Assembly: GCF_014201375.1 (NCBI RefSeq)
Contig: NZ_JACHDZ010000005.1
Location: 186,001 to 250,000, forward strand
DNA from: Tunturiibacter empetritectus
Lineage (GTDB): Bacteria > Acidobacteriota > Terriglobia > Terriglobales > Acidobacteriaceae
Direction: 5' to 3'
Length of the DNA stretch: 64,000 nucleotides
Positions within the stretch are counted from its first letter, which is position 1, and each line of letters starts with the position of its first letter. The translations under genes were made by a program, and so were the position numbers. Positions 9,126 through 16,567 of this stretch are shown here, piece after piece. The notes beneath the pieces are model-generated. The model worked only from the letters and a program-made list of their open reading frames with translations, was not told the DNA's origin and made no database searches.

Positions 9126-9253
9126 CTTGAGGCGATGAAATATCTACGGTACGAAGAGAGCTGAGATATTCCGAACAAACAAGTCCAGATACGTTGCGCG
9201 ATTGACAATTGTGCCCGGCTTATACCCAAACGGATGTAGCTAAAGGAGAGTGT

Positions 9254-9619
9254 ATGAAGAGAAATGTAACGTTGATGGGCACCTTGATCGCAGGTTTAGT
9301 CGCAAGCTGCTTCGCGGGCTATGTGGTCAAAGCGCAGGGAGCACCTCGTCAGGTGGAAATTACAGCCAAGCGTTTTGCTTATGCTCCGGGTGAGATCACT
9401 CTAAAAAAGGGACAGCCTGTTGTACTTGTCATTAAGAGCGAAGATGTAGCCCACGGCCTGCGCTTTCGTGAACTCAATCTGAATGCTAAGGTCGACAAAG
9501 GTGGATCGGCCCAGTTGAGTTTTACCCCAGATAGAACCGGTGACTTCGTGGGGCATTGCTCTGTGTTTTGCGGCTCCGGTCATGGTGCGATGACCTTAAC
9601 ATTGCATGTGGTGGAGTAG
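9254..9619 (+). CDS. stand-alone CuA-type cupredoxin (COX2-like), periplasmic
   Basis: 121-residue exported protein. The start at ATG 9254 has a clear ribosome binding site (AAAGGAGAG) and gives a signal peptide (LMGTLIAGLVASCFAGYVV, cleavage after VKA). The mature domain is a cupredoxin. Its residues match the full CuA ligand set of cytochrome c oxidase subunit II: His67 (EDVAHGL), Cys102, Cys106, His110 and Met113 within HCSVFCGSGHGAM. So it should bind a dinuclear copper centre and carry electrons, but it lacks the two membrane helices of COX2 and no oxidase subunit I is nearby. A lipoprotein cytochrome c follows after 2 bp and is a likely electron partner. Copper binding is inferred from residues; the physiological role is unknown. 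Confidence 0.8.
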   Translation: MKRNVTLMGTLIAGLVASCFAGYVVKAQGAPRQVEITAKRFAYAPGEITLKKGQPVVLVIKSEDVAHGLRFRELNLNAKVDKGGSAQLSFTPDRTGDFVGHCSVFCGSGHGAMTLTLHVVE

Positions 9620-9621
9620 TC

Positions 9622-10092
9622 ATGCGGCTGCCTGCCGGAGTAATTGTCGCAGCGTTCGCGGCAGCGTTGACTGGATGTAAGGCGAGCCCTCCAGGCAAGA
9701 TCGAGACGGCGACTGTCACCTTCGCCAAGCACCACATCTTCATCCGCAACAAGAGTCAAAAGAATCCACTGGAGCCTAACGCTGCAACCTGGGCGGATGG
9801 CAAAGAGGCGTTCTCGCATTATTGCGTCGCTTGCCACGGCATGGATGGGCAGAACACTGGGGTTCCATTCGCGGATCACATCTCACCACCCATCCCCTCC
9901 TTGGCTTCTGATGAGGTCCAGCGATACTCGGATGGTCAACTCAAAGAGATTCTCGACAATGGAATCTGGCCGTCAGGCATGCCTGGTTCTAAGGGAACAC
10001 TTAGCGATGATGAGCTTTGGGCCATCGTAGTGTTCATTCGGCATCTACCGCCAGCCGGGAGCCAAGGCATTCCAGAGATGTACAACCACTAA
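9622..10092 (+). CDS. lipoprotein c-type cytochrome, class I
   Basis: 156-residue protein starting at ATG 9622, two bases after the CuA gene stop. The N-terminus is a lipoprotein signal with lipobox LTGC (Cys19), so it would be anchored to a membrane on the periplasmic side. One heme c site is present, CVACH (Cys68, Cys71, His72), and Met120 in PSGMPG is a good sixth ligand. The spacing and the G-x-x-D-x-x-L-W-A-I-V-V-F-I-R region near the C-terminus fit a class I cytochrome c domain. Operon position and periplasmic location suggest electron exchange with the CuA protein. A longer in-frame start at 9556 would overlap the CuA gene and lose the lipobox position, so it was rejected. Confidence 0.85.
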   Translation: MRLPAGVIVAAFAAALTGCKASPPGKIETATVTFAKHHIFIRNKSQKNPLEPNAATWADGKEAFSHYCVACHGMDGQNTGVPFADHISPPIPSLASDEVQRYSDGQLKEILDNGIWPSGMPGSKGTLSDDELWAIVVFIRHLPPAGSQGIPEMYNH

Positions 10093-10115
10093 GTCTTCAA
10101 CGAGACAAGTGAACA

Positions 10116-11435
10116 ATGGCGACCGCCGACAACTCGACCATCGCATCACAACCACGGGTGTCGAAGTATTCAGCTTCGGCATTTTGCGTCGGGTTCTATT
10201 TTGCAATCCGCGTTGTTACGACTGTCTTCTTTGTCCGTATCCTGGGTGCTGATCCGCAGGTGGGTGCCGCAACAAACTTGACGTTGAACTTCCTGCTGTT
10301 GGGCTTCATCTGGTCATCGACGTTGGGAACATCAAGTCGCGATTCCGCCTCCGTGCTGACGCTTGCGCAGATTCGATGGGTTCTCATCTTTCTCGGGTTT
10401 TCAGGTTGCAGTCTTCTGTGGAGTGAAACAGCATCGCCATTGGCATCGGCTGCATACTGGTGTGGCACCGTATCTGATGTCGCGATTATTGTCTTGCTGC
10501 TCCGCAATCGATCTGGAGTTGAAGCGGCGGATTCGCTAATGACGGGTTTCGTATGGGGCGGCTGCTGCATTGCCTTAGTAGCTTGGGTCATGCCGACGCA
10601 ATTTGATATGCGTCTTGGAGATGAAGACTATCTCAACGCAAATACAATTGGAAATCTCTGTGCGTTTGCCATCTTTTTCGCTCAATATCTCAGGACGTCT
10701 AAAAAAGCCCGTTGGGGACCTGCGATATTCTTCCTTGCGATTACACTTGTCCGCAGTCTCAGTAAGACGGCGATCGTCGCGTTCTTGATCAGCGAAGGAT
10801 ACCTCGTCATCCACGACCGGGTCATGAATCGCCGAACCAAGACATACCTGACGATCGGCGTAGCCGTCGTTGTCCTTGTCTTCTGGGGCTTGTTCGAGGC
10901 GTACTACGACTTCTACACAACCTACGGCAATCAGTCTGAGACCCTCACGGGGCGCACCGCGATTTGGGCTTATGTAGTCGATGCGGCTCTTGCAAAGCCT
11001 TGGATCGGTTATGGCTTCGATTCTATGTGGAAAGTAGTTCCTGCCTTCGGAGCCTTTGAAGCGCGGCACGCCGAGAATGAACTATTAGAACAACTCTACT
11101 CTTACGGAATCGCAGGCCTGGTTATGCTCTGCGGCGTCTATGGGAGCCTCTATCGGAAGGTTCGCAAACTCGGCGAAAGCCCGCTCCGGATCATCTTCGT
11201 CGGAATGCTGATGTTCGTCATCATCCGCGGCTTGGCTGAGGCCGAACCCTTTGATCTCTTGTTTCCACTGTGGGCTATCGTCTTAGTCACCTCCCTCGTT
11301 ACTCGGACTGACGTAGCCGGGCATCACATACATCCTCATCCACAGCAATCGGAACCGGCGTATGACTTTGGGTTCAAATCAATCGCGGCCAGCGCAATCC
11401 AAGTGAATAGGGGAACAGCAGATCCACGCTCTTAA
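10116..11435 (+). CDS. O-antigen ligase/polymerase family membrane protein (Wzy-like)
   Basis: 439-residue membrane protein with 10 or more hydrophobic segments. The conserved Wzy_C-type region is present: TGRTAIWAYVVDAALAKPW, IGYGFDSMW, then a periplasmic loop with RHAENELLEQL, which carries the His and the N-E-x-L-E pattern typical of O-antigen ligases and polymerases. It would polymerise or ligate the lipid-linked repeat units in the periplasm. It starts 23 bp after the cytochrome gene, so it may be co-transcribed with the CuA and cytochrome genes, an unexpected pairing. The gene at 38278 is a second member of the family. Whether it acts as polymerase or ligase cannot be told from sequence. 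Confidence 0.75.
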   Translation: MATADNSTIASQPRVSKYSASAFCVGFYFAIRVVTTVFFVRILGADPQVGAATNLTLNFLLLGFIWSSTLGTSSRDSASVLTLAQIRWVLIFLGFSGCSLLWSETASPLASAAYWCGTVSDVAIIVLLLRNRSGVEAADSLMTGFVWGGCCIALVAWVMPTQFDMRLGDEDYLNANTIGNLCAFAIFFAQYLRTSKKARWGPAIFFLAITLVRSLSKTAIVAFLISEGYLVIHDRVMNRRTKTYLTIGVAVVVLVFWGLFEAYYDFYTTYGNQSETLTGRTAIWAYVVDAALAKPWIGYGFDSMWKVVPAFGAFEARHAENELLEQLYSYGIAGLVMLCGVYGSLYRKVRKLGESPLRIIFVGMLMFVIIRGLAEAEPFDLLFPLWAIVLVTSLVTRTDVAGHHIHPHPQQSEPAYDFGFKSIAASAIQVNRGTADPRS

Positions 11436-11471
11436 CTCACTCATTACAGAGCGAGAATCTTCTGACCGGAA

Positions 11472-11489
11472 TTGTCATCTGATTGTCAT
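11472..11489. promoter_or_regulatory. Pho-box-like direct repeat TTGTCAT x2, 11 bp apart
   Basis: TTGTCAT occurs at 11472-11478 and again at 11483-11489, exactly 11 bp apart. This closely resembles the PhoB box pattern CTGTCAT-N4-CTGTCAT. It lies 67 bp upstream of the response-regulator start at 11556, which suggests autoregulation by that OmpR-type protein. The complement reads TGACA, the same half-site word as the 28-bp elements at 486, 1943 and 9098. Binding is inferred. Confidence 0.5.
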
Positions 11490-11555
11490 TTGTGCCGCCT
11501 GGCGCTTCAGTTCTCGGTGCCGGTCGATGAGAATAAACTAGAGAGGGACAAAATC

Positions 11556-12296
11556 ATGATCATGGAAGCGGATTTTGTGAAAGACAGCATCGAACTCGAA
11601 TCGGCGCACTCAGTCAGTCTCGGAACAATCCTGATCATTGAAGATGACCCGCGCATGCAAAAGGTGCTCCGCCGAATCTTCACCGAAGAGCATTACGCTG
11701 TGCTCGTTGCAGGCGATGGACAGACCGGGCTAAATTTATTTCGCACGGAGCGACCCTTGGCTGTGGTCCTTGATTTAATCCTGCCTGGTATTCCTGGCCG
11801 CGAACTTTGCCAGAAGTTCAAGTCAATCTCCAGCGAAACTCCGATCATCGTGCTCAGCGCGATCAGCGAAGTAGTGGACAAGGTTTTACTGCTGGAGCTG
11901 GGAGCTGACGACTATGTTACAAAACCATTTAGCCCGCGCGAACTAACGGCCCGCATTCAAGCGGCAATTCGAAGGCAACGCAAGACCGCCCGCGCAGAGA
12001 TCTTTCGCTTTGCCGACTGCGAAATCGACTTCAAGAGTATGAGCGCCCGGCGCAACAGAGTGCCCGTCAGCCTCACTGCACACGAGTTCAAGCTGCTAAA
12101 GTACTTTACTGACAACATCGACCGTGTACTTACGCGAGAACTCCTATTGAATGAGGTGTGGGGTTATAATTCTTATCCCACCACGCGGACAGTAGATAAT
12201 CAGATACTGAAACTGCGTCAAAAGCTGGAAACAAACCCTGCCGATCCAAAACATATTCTCACTATCTATGGAGCAGGATATAAATTTATTCCGTGA
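11556..12296 (+). CDS. OmpR/PhoB-type response regulator
   Basis: 246-residue two-component response regulator. The receiver domain covers roughly residues 25-140: acidic pair in ILIIEDDPRM, phosphoacceptor Asp in VVLDLILPG, Thr/Ser in IIVLSAISE, and Lys in YVTKPF. The C-terminal winged-helix DNA-binding domain (about 150-245) carries VSLTAHEFKLLKYF, LLLNEVWGYN and RTVDNQILKLRQKLE, typical of the OmpR family. ATG 11556 has a GAGAGG ribosome binding site nine bases upstream; a TTG start at 11472 would lie on the Pho-box-like repeat and was rejected. The histidine kinase gene begins inside its 3' end. It is the natural candidate to bind the TGACA/TTGTCA repeats found in this region. Confidence 0.9.
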   Translation: MIMEADFVKDSIELESAHSVSLGTILIIEDDPRMQKVLRRIFTEEHYAVLVAGDGQTGLNLFRTERPLAVVLDLILPGIPGRELCQKFKSISSETPIIVLSAISEVVDKVLLLELGADDYVTKPFSPRELTARIQAAIRRQRKTARAEIFRFADCEIDFKSMSARRNRVPVSLTAHEFKLLKYFTDNIDRVLTRELLLNEVWGYNSYPTTRTVDNQILKLRQKLETNPADPKHILTIYGAGYKFIP

Positions 12297-14160
12297 GTAT
12301 CCCCGGTCAAGGCCGGCTAACCAAATGACCAACGAGTTAGTGGGCATCAACGAGAAGCGGGGAATTCGGACACATATTCTGTTGGTCGTTGCCATGGCGC
12401 TGGTAATTGCAGTTGTCACAGGTTCGTCCTTGTTGCTCATCCGCCATCGTCTGCGCGCCGAAGTTACAGAGGAGTTGTCTCAGGACCTGACTCACTCTGT
12501 CACTACCTTCCAAAACCTGCAGGCAGAGCGCGTAGCCGCGTTAGAGCGTGAGAACTCGCTCCTCGCCCAACTGCCTACCCTGAAGGCTCTGATGACCAGC
12601 GGTGACGACCTCACCATTCAGGACGGCGCCACCGAATTCTGGCAGCTTAGCGGAAACGATTTGTTTGCATTGATGGACCCCGGCGGACGTGTGGTCGCTG
12701 TCTATAGAAGGAACGCGTCTCCTGATGCAACTCTGGTTCACGGGCTGCAAACCCTGGCTGCCTCACCGGACAAGCGTTACCTAATTGATAGCCGCGGACT
12801 TTATGTCTGCTCTCTGCAGCCTCTTTACTTTGGTAGCGACGGCGAGGGCACACTGCTTGGCTATGTTGTAAGCGGTGTTTCCATCGAAGCGACCGTGCGT
12901 CAGATCAGCCGGCCCACCGGCGCTGAGGCTACATTCTTGAGCGGTGACGAAGTGGTTGCCAGTACGCTGAGTTCATCAGCACAGGTTAGCCTCGCGGTCG
13001 AGCCGCTCTTGTCGTCCAACGCGATGCGGACGCCTTCGACGTTGAACCTCGGAGGTACCCGTTTTCTCGCGGATACCGAAGATCTCTCAGCTGCGGCGAC
13101 TGCTCCCCTCAAACTGGTCGTATTGAGATCCTTCGAGGAAGCGGACCGGTCGATCAATCGGATCGATCGGATTGTGTTGAGCGCAGGGCTTCTAGCGCTT
13201 CTCCTAGGCACCGCGTTGATGATTGCGCTCTCACGCTTCGTGACTCGTCCTCTCGAAGAGCTTTCGCGAAGTGTGATCGCATTCGGTGTCGGTGATGGAG
13301 CATATCGTATCCCTAAATATGGGACGCAGGAGGTTCGCCAGCTGAGTACAGCCTTCTCAGGCATGCGGGACGAGATTCAGCAGAAGAGCAGGGCATTGCT
13401 TGAATCTGAGCGTCTGGCGACGATAGGCCGCATGGCGAGTTCGGTCTCTCACGACCTTCGGCATTATCTGGCCGCGATCTATGCCAACTCAGAGTTCCTG
13501 GCCTCACGTCAGCTTTCCGAGCGGGAACGTGCGGAGATATTCGCAGACGTTAGTGCGGCGGTGCACGGTACCACCGATATGATCGATTCGCTTCTCATCT
13601 TCAGCCGTAACGGCGCTGGCATGAGACGCTCGCCGGAGCTAATGGCTACCCTGATCGAACGAGCAATTGCGGTGGTCCGTGCACATCCTGATGCGGAGAG
13701 TGTCTCATTGAAGGTGCAGTACGGTGATCCGGCCCAGACCGCGATTGTGGCCGATGGAAAGCAGATCGAGCGCGCACTCTGCAACCTCTTGCTCAACGCC
13801 TGCCAGGCCACGCGCCCAGCCGAGCGAGAGCGTAAAGTGACGTTGACACTCGAGGTCAGGGAAACTCAGATGATTATCTGCGTTATCGATAATGGAGAGG
13901 GAATCCCCGACGCCATTCGTAACAGCTTGTTCGATCCCTTTGTCAGCGAGGGAAAACAGAAGGGCACAGGTCTAGGTCTCACGCTTGCTAACTGCATTGC
14001 TATTGAACACGGAGGAGAGGTCGTTCTTCTCAAAAGCCACCCTGGTGAAACTGTCTTTCAGATGAGGTTGTCGCGTGGGCTTCTGACCTCTGACGCGGCG
14101 GTTCTTCCGGAAGCGAATCCGCAAAATCAGGTTACCGAACATGAGAATATACGGTCCTAG
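12268..14160 (+). CDS. membrane sensor histidine kinase
   Basis: 630-residue kinase, presumed partner of the adjacent response regulator. A first membrane segment (LLVVAMALVIAVVTGSSLLL, about residues 38-58) is followed by a sensor region of some 240 residues, a second membrane segment (VLSAGLLALLLGTALMIAL) near 305-325, a HAMP domain (SRFVTRPLEELSRSV), the phosphoacceptor helix with His in SVSHDLRHYLAAIYANSE, and an ATPase domain with N box (LCNLLLNACQA), DNGEGIP and GTGLGLTL. The H box has HYL where many kinases have a proline. The sensor part suits a Cache-like periplasmic domain, but its signal is unknown. The chosen start overlaps the regulator gene by 29 bp; ATG 12325 is an equally possible start giving 611 residues. 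Confidence 0.88.
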   Translation: MEQDINLFREYPRSRPANQMTNELVGINEKRGIRTHILLVVAMALVIAVVTGSSLLLIRHRLRAEVTEELSQDLTHSVTTFQNLQAERVAALERENSLLAQLPTLKALMTSGDDLTIQDGATEFWQLSGNDLFALMDPGGRVVAVYRRNASPDATLVHGLQTLAASPDKRYLIDSRGLYVCSLQPLYFGSDGEGTLLGYVVSGVSIEATVRQISRPTGAEATFLSGDEVVASTLSSSAQVSLAVEPLLSSNAMRTPSTLNLGGTRFLADTEDLSAAATAPLKLVVLRSFEEADRSINRIDRIVLSAGLLALLLGTALMIALSRFVTRPLEELSRSVIAFGVGDGAYRIPKYGTQEVRQLSTAFSGMRDEIQQKSRALLESERLATIGRMASSVSHDLRHYLAAIYANSEFLASRQLSERERAEIFADVSAAVHGTTDMIDSLLIFSRNGAGMRRSPELMATLIERAIAVVRAHPDAESVSLKVQYGDPAQTAIVADGKQIERALCNLLLNACQATRPAERERKVTLTLEVRETQMIICVIDNGEGIPDAIRNSLFDPFVSEGKQKGTGLGLTLANCIAIEHGGEVVLLKSHPGETVFQMRLSRGLLTSDAAVLPEANPQNQVTEHENIRS

Positions 14161-15727
14161 AAGAACGTGTCGTTTCCTGGGTTCTCTTCGTAACCCATGG
14201 TGGATGATGTCGATACTTACCGTATCCTGCGGACTCTTCGCCCCTGGTACGTATGCCCAGAACGCAACGTCGCCGGATTTGTCGGAGCAGCTCATGAGGC
14301 TGACGGAAGCAATGGCGCGAACCCAGGCTCAGGTCGAGCAGTCGCAACACGAACTGGACGAGATGCGCCGGCAGGTGAGTGCATTGCAGGCACTCATGGC
14401 ACAGCCGGGTTCGTCTGCGCAGGTTACACCCCCGCCTGCGGCTACTCCGGCGTTTTCTCCCGTCGCTCCATCAACGACTACCAGCGCCGATATTGATGAA
14501 ATTCACGAACGTCAAGCAATAGACGAAGCGCAGATCAGAACTCAAGACCAGACAAAGGTCGAGAGCGAATCGAAGTATCCCGTAAAGGTAACTGGACTGT
14601 TGCTGATCAACGGATTCGTCAATACCAAGCAAGTGGACACGGCGCCTACGCCTACACTCGCGGTTCCTGGACCAGGCAGCAGTGGCGCGTCTTTACGTCA
14701 GACTGTTCTCGGTATCGATGCACGTGGCCCGCATCTCTTCGGAGCTCGCAGCTATGCAGATCTAAGCGTGGACTTTGACGGCAATCCGCCGTCCCTCAGC
14801 ACAACCAATTACACAGGTTACGACACGTCCAACGCTACACTGCTGCGGCTGCGTACCGCTCATGCGGATCTACAGTGGCAACACACCCAGGCGTACTTCT
14901 CGTTGGATCGCCCTATCCTTAACCCGGATACGCCAACGTCGTTGACCGCTGTAGCTGAGCCTTCGCTCGCCTGGTCCGGCAATCTCTGGACATGGAATCC
15001 GCAGCTCGGCGTCACGCAGGACCTTCCCCTCGGTTCTCATTCAATTCGTCTGCAGGGCGCTCTGGTCGATGTCGGCGATGCCCCATGGCCTGCCCCTCCC
15101 ATCTCTGCGGTCACCGGCGGGACCTCCGCCACCACCGCACAGCAGAGCCGTTGGCCGGGCGTGGAGGCTCGTGTCGCGCTGCTTGGATCGAACCCCGACG
15201 AGGGAAGTCATCTCGGCTTCGGGGGGTACTTCGCTCCTCATCTCACTCCCTTCGGAAATCGCTTCGACTCCTGGGCCGGGACGCTCGATGCGAAGCTGCT
15301 TCTGCCATACCGCCTCGCATTCAGCGGTAGCTTCTACCGCGGAGAAGCACTGGGCGGCCTAGGGGGTGGAGGCTTCAAAGACTTTACGTACATCGTCGGT
15401 CCACTGCCCGGTGAATACTACTTCCGCCCGCTCGATGATGTCGGAGGATGGGCACAATTGAAAGAGAAGCTCAGTGAGCGGCTGGAGTTCAACGCCGCAT
15501 TCGGGCTCGACAACGTCTTCTCGAAGGAGCTGCGGCCATACGCCATCCCCGGCGGAACGATCTATCGGAACCTCGCAAGAAACCGGACATACACCGGCAA
15601 CATCATCTACAGCCCAAGCGCTTACCTGCTCTTCTCCCTCGAGTATCGTCGTCTTGAGAGCGCACCTGTCAACGGCCTGGCCGCCGGGAGCAACGTCATC
15701 GGCGTCGGCGCGGGATATAGGTTCTGA
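14141..15727 (+). CDS. outer-membrane porin with N-terminal coiled coil
   Basis: 528-residue exported protein. A signal sequence (MMSILTVSCGLFAPGTYAQ) is followed by a coiled-coil stretch at about residues 48-85 (LSEQLMRLTEAMARTQAQVE and on), a Pro/Thr-rich linker, and then a long domain of alternating residues with many Gly, Tyr and Trp (VTGLLLINGFVNTK, LRTAHADLQWQHTQAYFSL), ending in an aromatic residue (GVGAGYRF). This is the layout of trimeric outer-membrane porins with a periplasmic coiled coil. It overlaps the kinase gene by 20 bp and the copper protein gene by 1 bp, so regulator, kinase, porin and cupredoxin appear to form one operon. Substrate unknown; passage of a metal or small solute would suit the neighbours. 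Confidence 0.7.
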   Translation: MRIYGPRRTCRFLGSLRNPWWMMSILTVSCGLFAPGTYAQNATSPDLSEQLMRLTEAMARTQAQVEQSQHELDEMRRQVSALQALMAQPGSSAQVTPPPAATPAFSPVAPSTTTSADIDEIHERQAIDEAQIRTQDQTKVESESKYPVKVTGLLLINGFVNTKQVDTAPTPTLAVPGPGSSGASLRQTVLGIDARGPHLFGARSYADLSVDFDGNPPSLSTTNYTGYDTSNATLLRLRTAHADLQWQHTQAYFSLDRPILNPDTPTSLTAVAEPSLAWSGNLWTWNPQLGVTQDLPLGSHSIRLQGALVDVGDAPWPAPPISAVTGGTSATTAQQSRWPGVEARVALLGSNPDEGSHLGFGGYFAPHLTPFGNRFDSWAGTLDAKLLLPYRLAFSGSFYRGEALGGLGGGGFKDFTYIVGPLPGEYYFRPLDDVGGWAQLKEKLSERLEFNAAFGLDNVFSKELRPYAIPGGTIYRNLARNRTYTGNIIYSPSAYLLFSLEYRRLESAPVNGLAAGSNVIGVGAGYRF

Positions 15728-16452
15728 TGGCGAGAACACATCTCCGAAGATGGCTGGTCTGCTGTGTGAGTCTGGCGTCGAGCCTCACCTGCGCCCAATC
15801 CAACTCCTCGCCGAATCCTATGGGCGAATTGCGACTTCGCGCCGTATCGCCTCAATCCGCCAAGCATCATCCCGCGCCCGCAGTCATCTGGCTAGAGCCG
15901 CTCGGTGCTACCCCAGCCCTTAGCTTCCGGCCCCATGGTCGCTACACCTTACTTCAAAAGAATCGGACCTTCATCCCACATCTGCAGGTCATTCCAGTTG
16001 GCACCGTAGTTCAGTTCCCCAACGCCGATCCCTTCTTTCATAACGTCTTCTCGCTATTCGATGGAAAACGTTTTGATCTCGGTCTCTATGAGGCGGGCTC
16101 AAGCAAAACCGTGACCTTCTCGCGAGAGGGGGTTTCCTACATCTTCTGCAACATCCATCCGGAGATGAGCGCAGTGGTGCTAGTGCTATCAACACCCCTC
16201 TATGCGATCGCCGACGCGAACGATGCGTTCGTTTTATCCAACATTCCCCCTGGCGACTACATCCTCCACTTGTGGGTGGAGGGCTTGCCGCAAACTGTCG
16301 CCGATCGGTTGACGCAACATTTGCATCTGACGGGACAAAATGTCGATTTGGGCGTGATAACGATCCCTGCCACATCTGGCGCCAGCGATGCCCATTCAAA
16401 TAAGTACGGCAACCCTTACGACCCCATTCCTAAGTCGCCCTACGACCACTAA
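15727..16452 (+). CDS. secreted type-1 copper protein (cupredoxin) with C-terminal extension
   Basis: 241-residue exported protein with a signal peptide (WLVCCVSLASSLTCAQ). The central domain, about residues 85-160, reads VVQFPNADPFFHNVFSLF and later YIFCNIHPEM. These supply His, Cys, His and Met in the C-x2-H-x2-M spacing of type-1 blue copper sites. The following part (FVLSNIPPGDYILHLWVEG) resembles a carboxypeptidase-regulatory-like beta domain, a pairing seen in plastocyanin-like proteins of acidobacteria and methylamine-utilisation-type proteins. Start and preceding stop overlap (TGATG). The gene closes the first region; the 115 bp to the convergent lipoprotein gene show no clear terminator. 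Electron carrier or copper sensor-partner roles are inference. Confidence 0.7.
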   Translation: MARTHLRRWLVCCVSLASSLTCAQSNSSPNPMGELRLRAVSPQSAKHHPAPAVIWLEPLGATPALSFRPHGRYTLLQKNRTFIPHLQVIPVGTVVQFPNADPFFHNVFSLFDGKRFDLGLYEAGSSKTVTFSREGVSYIFCNIHPEMSAVVLVLSTPLYAIADANDAFVLSNIPPGDYILHLWVEGLPQTVADRLTQHLHLTGQNVDLGVITIPATSGASDAHSNKYGNPYDPIPKSPYDH

Positions 16453-16567
16453 CCCCCCAATCCCTTCCGGGGCGACTTGCTGATCCTATTTATGGGTTCT
16501 AATCAGAGCAGGCTTGCATCATCCTTTCTCCGAAAGATCAATGAGTGCACCAACGAACGTTGCGCCG

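Noticed and set aside
9556..9621. Upstream extension of the cytochrome c gene
   Set aside because: It overlaps the CuA gene and moves the lipobox away from the N-terminus.
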